Shown here: positions 59,628-64,000 of the stretch, in pieces
Position numbering within the stretch: the first letter of the stretch is position 1
Layout: each line of letters starts with the position of its first letter
From: an uncultured Eubacteriales bacterium
Lineage (GTDB): Bacteria > Bacillota > Clostridia > Oscillospirales > CAG-272
Assembly (NCBI GenBank): GCA_934433485.1
Contig: CAKRZR010000012.1
Coordinates: 16,595-80,594 of the forward strand
Direction: 5' to 3'
Length of the DNA stretch: 64,000 bases
The notes under the pieces: generated by a model
What the model saw: the letters and a program-made list of their open reading frames with translations, nothing else
Database searches by the model: none
What the model was told of the DNA's origin: nothing
Program-made: the position numbers and the translations under genes

Positions 59628-61745
59628 TTATCTTCTATAGAGCAGCTTGTATTCGTTGGTGTTGCCGTTTGCGCTCTCCAGCGTCAGAACGAGCGCGTCT
59701 GCGTCCACGTCTGGCAAGGTCACGCGGATGGTATCCCCCTCTTTGTTGGTGCAGGACGCCACATCGCCGGTTTCCCATGTCGTAAGTGTACGCACTTCCT
59801 CGCCGATGCGCAGGGTGACGCGAACCGTATCGGAGACGACTTCCGGCGCGTCGTTGCAGTACCACAGCACGAACGAGAATTCCTCGCCGCCGCGCCAATC
59901 GAATTTCGGAATGCGCGCGGTGGGAATGGAATTGCGCAGGGAATCGCGCACCGACCAATACGCGGGCTTCTTCTCCGCCGGGTAGGTGAACAGCGCGTTG
60001 TTGGCGGCGGTGATCCACGGCTCGTTGAAGCACCAGTTGATTGCCATGGAGCAGTACGGCCACTGTCTGCGCGCTTCCTCGAAGATTGCCTTATAGCCCT
60101 CGCACTGCATCCATTGCGTTGCGTGCACGACGTCCTCTATGCATGTTGGTTCGCCGAAATATTTGCGCACAATGTCGAGACAGAGCCAGCGCTCCGAGCC
60201 CCAGGCGCCGAACGCGTGGTGATAGACCCACGATTCCGTCCGCTCAATGGGGAATAGCTCGTCCGCCGGGATGATTTTTTTGAGGTTTTCCGCCGACGCC
60301 GTGGAAGGAACGCCAAATTCACTGTATGCTGTGCCGCGCGCGTTCTGGAACATTTTGTACACCTGCTGCTCGCCATCGTCAAAGACATAGCAGCCGTGCT
60401 TCATTCCGAAAAGCGGCGAGGTCATGAGGAACGGACGGCTGAAATCGTGCTCGTAGCAGAGCTTGTTGAGCAGCCGCAGCGCATGGGATTGATCGTTCAT
60501 GCCGGACCATTCGTTGAACAGCTCGTTGCCGCCGCACCAGAGTACAATGGACGGATGGCAGCGCAGATCGCGGATAACGGCGGTCGCCTCCTGCTCCAGA
60601 ATTTTCAGATATGCGGGTGTTCCGACATAGTTGTTGCAGGCAAGCATAAATTCCTGCCAGAGCATGATGCCGAGCTCGTCGCAGATCTCGTAAAATTCTT
60701 TCTTTTTCAGCCCGGAGCCACCCCACAGCCGCAGGATGTTCATGTTCGCGTCGCGTGCCGCAACCAGCAGCTCCCGGTACTGTTCCGTCGTGATCCTGCC
60801 GAAGAAAAGATCGGGGTTGACCCAGTTGGAGCCTTTGGCGAAGATGCGTCTGCCGTTTAACTCGATCGTGACAGGCGCGGGATAGCGCGATTTCGGAAAT
60901 CCGACGGGTTCATGCTCCGTGCCGCCGTTCATCACCAATCGCACCGTGCGGAAGCCGATCTTGCCCGTGACCGTATGCGTATCGCTTTCCGCTGTCCAGG
61001 TATAGAGATGTGGTGTGCCCTGACCGTTGCACCACCAGAGCCGGACGTCCTCGATCGCGCATTCCGGACAGGTTCCGCGATAGACCACATTGCCGTCCGG
61101 ATCGGTGATGATGTAGGTGACGGGATGGTCGCAATCGGTCTCAAAGCGGACACATGCGGCGGTGCGTGCATCGTTCAGCGTGTAAAACGGCTCGCAGCGG
61201 CGGATATAGCCGGCGTCCCGTGTTTCAATGTATGCCGGTTTCCAGATGCCGGAGATGATGAGCCGCGGGTTCCAGTCCCACTCGTAGGTTGCCGGTGGTT
61301 TGCAGCTCTGTGCCGCCATTTCGCGCGGAGTGGCAAAATCACCTGGCAGCTTCGGATGCGGATGGATCAGTACCGTGAGCAGGGAACCGGGATGCGCGGA
61401 CTCTGTGATATCCAGCTCCGTTTTTGTGTACATGCCCTCGTGGGAGTAGATTTTTTCGCCGTCTATGAAAATGTCAAAAATGTAGTCGATGCCCTCCGCG
61501 ACAAAGAATACGCGCTCGTCTGCTTGTGCGGCGTAGGATATCGTCGTCTCGTATTTCCAATAATTGTCCTCAACATCAAGAAAACGCTTTGCCGTCGTGC
61601 CATACATCAGCTTATCCGCGATGCCCTCGTGCACGGCAAGGTCGTATTGCAGGTTGCCCGGTACCTCCGCCGCAAAGGAGGTGAGAACGGACGACGGATC
61701 GCAGTTTGCAAGCAGTGCGCCCTGCCAGGTCTGCGTGAATTTCAT
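59628..61745 (-). CDS. GH2 family beta-mannosidase-like enzyme, second copy
   Basis: 705 aa. The ATG at 61745 follows GGAG; an ATG seven codons upstream is possible. The domain order matches the GH2 mannosidases. The acid/base glutamate is in WCGGNELFNEW and the nucleophile in YSEFGVPS. It is only distantly related to the copy at 43581. It has no signal peptide. It is divergent from a broken GH36-like gene, and a 24-bp palindrome lies at the start of its transcript. Confidence 0.85.
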   Translation of the reverse strand: MKFTQTWQGALLANCDPSSVLTSFAAEVPGNLQYDLAVHEGIADKLMYGTTAKRFLDVEDNYWKYETTISYAAQADERVFFVAEGIDYIFDIFIDGEKIYSHEGMYTKTELDITESAHPGSLLTVLIHPHPKLPGDFATPREMAAQSCKPPATYEWDWNPRLIISGIWKPAYIETRDAGYIRRCEPFYTLNDARTAACVRFETDCDHPVTYIITDPDGNVVYRGTCPECAIEDVRLWWCNGQGTPHLYTWTAESDTHTVTGKIGFRTVRLVMNGGTEHEPVGFPKSRYPAPVTIELNGRRIFAKGSNWVNPDLFFGRITTEQYRELLVAARDANMNILRLWGGSGLKKKEFYEICDELGIMLWQEFMLACNNYVGTPAYLKILEQEATAVIRDLRCHPSIVLWCGGNELFNEWSGMNDQSHALRLLNKLCYEHDFSRPFLMTSPLFGMKHGCYVFDDGEQQVYKMFQNARGTAYSEFGVPSTASAENLKKIIPADELFPIERTESWVYHHAFGAWGSERWLCLDIVRKYFGEPTCIEDVVHATQWMQCEGYKAIFEEARRQWPYCSMAINWCFNEPWITAANNALFTYPAEKKPAYWSVRDSLRNSIPTARIPKFDWRGGEEFSFVLWYCNDAPEVVSDTVRVTLRIGEEVRTLTTWETGDVASCTNKEGDTIRVTLPDVDADALVLTLESANGNTNEYKLLYRR

Positions 61746-61809
61746 GATCGTCTCCGGTGTAACCATTCCTTTGTGGGAGAACGGTTACACGCTTTCCTTT
61801 CGATAGTGT

Positions 61810-61833
61810 GGAAACCGGCACGTGCCGGTTTCC
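61810..61833. promoter_or_regulatory. Perfect 24-bp palindrome at the GH2 transcription start
   Basis: Half-site GGAAACCGGCAC followed by its exact complement. It begins about four bases after the expected start of the minus-strand transcript. Its symmetry and AAACCGG core resemble LacI-type sugar-repressor operators; as RNA it would also fold into a strong hairpin. Confidence 0.75.
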
Positions 61834-61843
61834 CTTTGTATCC

Positions 61844-61872
61844 ATTATACCACAGACCGCGGCGCAATGCAA
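61844..61872 (-). promoter_or_regulatory. Promoter of the second GH2 gene
   Basis: On the minus strand TTGCAT (61872-61867), 17 bp, TATAAT (61849-61844). Confidence 0.85.
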
Positions 61873-61895
61873 GAAAGAAAATTTTTCATATACAC

Positions 61896-61924
61896 TTTAC
61901 ATTTTTGCGTCACTATGGTATACT
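61896..61924 (+). promoter_or_regulatory. Promoter of the GH36-like pseudogene
   Basis: TTTACA (61896-61901), 17 bp, TATACT (61919-61924), divergent from the GH2 promoter. Confidence 0.75.
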
Positions 61925-61952
61925 TACCAAAAATGAAAAGCGGGAGATACGG

Positions 61953-63673
61953 ATGACAGCACTGCAAATCACCGGTTTGCCGGAGAATGTCCCGGTGACC
62001 ATCGAAAAGGAACAGCGTGGGGAGGCAGAAATGTATTCCGTGACGATTGGGCGCGCGGATGGCGAGGCGATCGCGTTGTCCGAGGTGCGTGTTACAGTGA
62101 CGGCGGACGCGAGCGGGGCGGTAGGCCGTTGGTTTCCGGCGGCGTACCAATACAGTCGAGGCGTCCGACAGACCTGGAACAGCGCGACCGTCAGCGAATA
62201 CATGTTTGACACGCCGATATATTCCTATTACCGCTCCGACGACGCGAATCTCCTGACCGCCGCCATCGACGATACGCGTATCCCCTGGCGCTTCCGCTGC
62301 GGTATCGATGAATCGCTGCGGATGCTGCGGTTTACGGCAAGTTCGGACGGCGTATGCGCGTGTCGGCTGACATTTCGCGTATTTGTGGATCGTTCTCCGC
62401 GGCCGTATTACGAGGCGATCCGGGATGTCGCGCGTTGGTGGGCGGAGTGTAAGGGACAGCCTGTGATTCCCGCGTGTGCCTATGATCCTGTGTACTCGAC
62501 CTGGTATGCGCTGCATCGGGATATCGATGCGGAGAACGTGCTGGCGGAATGCGAAACGGCGGCGAAGCTCGGGATGAAAACGGTTTTTGTAGACGACGGC
62601 TGGGCGACGCCTGCGGAATCCGACGGATTTGCGCATGCCGGAGACTGGGTGCCGAATCCGGACAAATTTCCCGATTTCAAGGGCTTTGTCGACCGGATAC
62701 ACGCGCTCGGGATGAAAGCGGTTCTGTGGGTCGCGCCGGGACTGTGCGGATATGCGACAACGGCTGCCCGTCGATTTGCAGAGAGATCGTTGTCCGCGCA
62801 CGACGGCTACCGGGCGTATATTCTCGATCCGCACGATCCCGCCGTACGCGACGCACTTGTGCAGGCTTTGTGCGCGATCCTCACGGAATATGGCTTTGAC
62901 GGGCTGAAAATCGATTTCGTGGACGTCATCCGAGGGGCGGATACTGCCATAGATGAAACCCACGACCATGCCTCCGTTGCCGAAGCGTTGGAGCTGTTTT
63001 ATCGACGCTCTACCGGGAGCTGCGCAAAATCAAACCGGACGCGCTTGTGGAATATCGCCAGAGCTACACGGGGCCGGACATTCTGCAAAACGCGAACATC
63101 ATCCGCAGTGCCGATTGCGCGTAGGATTTTCTCACGAACCGCGTCAATACCATCGATCTGCGCCTGTACACCAATGCAGCCGTACACGCGGATATGCTAC
63201 AGATCATCGAGGGAGAGGCGCCGGAGGATTCCGCGCTGCAAATTACCAATGTTCTGTTTGCGACGCCGCAGATTTCTGTGCGGTGGGAACGGCTGCGCGA
63301 GGATCAGATTCGCATGCTGCGCTTCTGGCTCGGCTTTGTATCGGAGCACCGTGAACTCTTACAGCAGAGCAGCTTTGAGCCGGCGCACTGCTACGCGAAT
63401 TATCCCGTCGTCACGGTGCGAAACGAGAACGAACGGTTGACAGCGCTGTATGGCGAGAGATTTCTGATACTCGACAAGCCGTCGCAGGTACTGTATGTCG
63501 TAAACGCGTACGGACGGGAGACGGTTTATATGGGAAGTGAACAGCCATTTACGGTGCGGTGGCGGACGCTCGATTGTATGGGCAGAGAAACCGCCTGTGG
63601 AGAGACGACGCTCGACGGTACGCCGCAGCCGTTTGCGATTCCATTTAACGGCATGCTTGTCGCGGAGACATGA
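61953..63673 (+). pseudogene. GH36/alpha-galactosidase-like gene with frameshift and stop
   Basis: The first part (61953 to about 63003) encodes a beta-domain and the start of a barrel with FVDDGWATP, MKAVLWVAPGLCGY and the nucleophile motif DGLKIDFVDV. A one-base deletion near 63000-63010 shifts the frame. The continuing frame reads LYRELRKIKPDALVEYRQSY, then hits TAG at 63122, where the family usually has a Tyr, and resumes to 63673. The acid/base region lies after the lesions. Two lesions make a sequencing error less likely. The promoter and ribosome site are still present. Confidence 0.8.
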
Positions 63674-63788
63674 ACAGTCATAGGAAAATCGGAAAGGACG
63701 CAATCAATGGCATCTGATAAGGAATATTTGCAATTTGTTGTAGGGTGTGTTTCTAAACCCAAATCCATGCAAATTTCCTGCGTCCCTC

Positions 63789-63817
63789 TTGCAAAATGCA
63801 TGCAAATCTGGCATAAT
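63789..63817 (+). promoter_or_regulatory. Promoter of the transposase fragment
   Basis: TTGCAA (63789-63794), 17 bp, CATAAT (63812-63817). Just upstream, GGGTGTGTTTCTAAACCC (63742-63759) may be the left end of the element. Confidence 0.55.
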
Positions 63818-63848
63818 ATAGCCAACCCAAACAAAGGAGTCGCGCAAT

Positions 63849-63962
63849 ATGGCAAGACGATATGAAGTTACCGATGAGCAGTGGGAAGTATTACAAACAT
63901 ATTTTGGGTCACCTCTAAAAATTCCCCTCACCATATTGAAAAAATTGCAAAATGCTGTATAA
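63849..63962 (+). pseudogene. Truncated IS5-like transposase
   Basis: 37 codons beginning MARRYEVTDEQWEVLQTYF, the standard N-terminus of IS5-group transposases, then non-homologous sequence to a stop. An internal deletion appears to have left only the two ends, so this could be a MITE-like derivative. A GGGGAATTTTTAGAGGTGACCC-like right end is possible on the opposite strand near 63905-63926. Confidence 0.7.
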
Positions 63963-63963
63963 T
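63936..63963 (+). promoter_or_regulatory. Promoter reading out of the window
   Basis: TTGAAA (63936-63941), 16 bp, TATAAT (63958-63963). A possible ATG at 63995 begins a gene outside the window. Confidence 0.6.
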
Positions 63964-64000
63964 AAAAGCAAACGAAGTAAGGCGGTAGAAAAAGATGCAG

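Overview
The window looks like a chromosome segment of a gut-type Bacillota, most likely Clostridia. The evidence is strong AGGAGG-like ribosome sites, sigma-A promoters with 17-bp spacers, lipoproteins with Thr/Glu-rich linkers, cytoplasmic glycoside hydrolases, membrane-anchored HTH regulators and a tail-type prophage. The genus cannot be fixed from sequence alone.

Layout. (1) 1-10800 is the right part of a prophage: tail-tip/fibre genes with a collagen-like protein, an M23 peptidase fused to a phosphodiester glycosidase, holin-like proteins, a sigma-region-4-like regulator, a five-gene cluster of Cys/Gln/Asn-rich proteins, and two small regulatory operons behind near-identical promoter/operators. 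No integrase or att site is visible. (2) 11089-18722 is a type I-C CRISPR-Cas locus: cas3, then cas5-cas8c-cas7-cas4, a collapsed cas1-cas2 scar, a leader and an array of 10 repeats and 9 spacers. (3) 18723-22384 holds a YwqG-family gene remnant, decayed DNA, an ECF sigma factor with a long C-terminal extension and two tandem HTH-membrane proteins. (4) 22466-30710 holds an AraC regulator with two ABC half-transporters (minus strand), divergent from a tightly overlapping five-gene operon of small-molecule enzymes. (5) 30796-45878 mixes a membrane-bound MerR regulator, an ABC exporter, an aldo/keto reductase, glycoside hydrolases (GH10, sialidase-like, GH172, GH2), lipoproteins and a DMT transporter. 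(6) 46049-54663 holds an LTA-synthase-like enzyme, an AI-2E-family transporter, a LytTR/GHKL two-component pair and a heterodimeric ABC exporter. (7) 54731-64000 holds a GNAT enzyme, tRNA-Leu(CAA), a secreted orphan protein, an FAD oxidoreductase, a second GH2 divergent from a broken GH36-like gene, and a transposase fragment.

Main discovery. Between cas3 and cas5, on the minus strand, there is a compact transcription unit encoding a CRISPR-RNA-like RNA. It has its own TTGCTT-17-TATAAT promoter, a degenerate I-C repeat (5' GTC, 8-bp arms, handle GTGGGTTGAAAT against the array's GTGGATTGAAAT), a pseudo-spacer and a terminator-like hairpin. The pseudo-spacer matches the core promoter of the cas5-cas8c-cas7-cas4 operon next to a perfect TTC PAM. 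It pairs at 15 of the first 17 positions, and the only mismatches there are at 6 and 12, the positions type I effectors flip out. The simplest reading is that Cascade uses this RNA to repress its own operon. The same locus has lost cas1 and cas2 by one deletion whose two edges are still readable, so it appears to be an adaptation-dead but regulated effector system.
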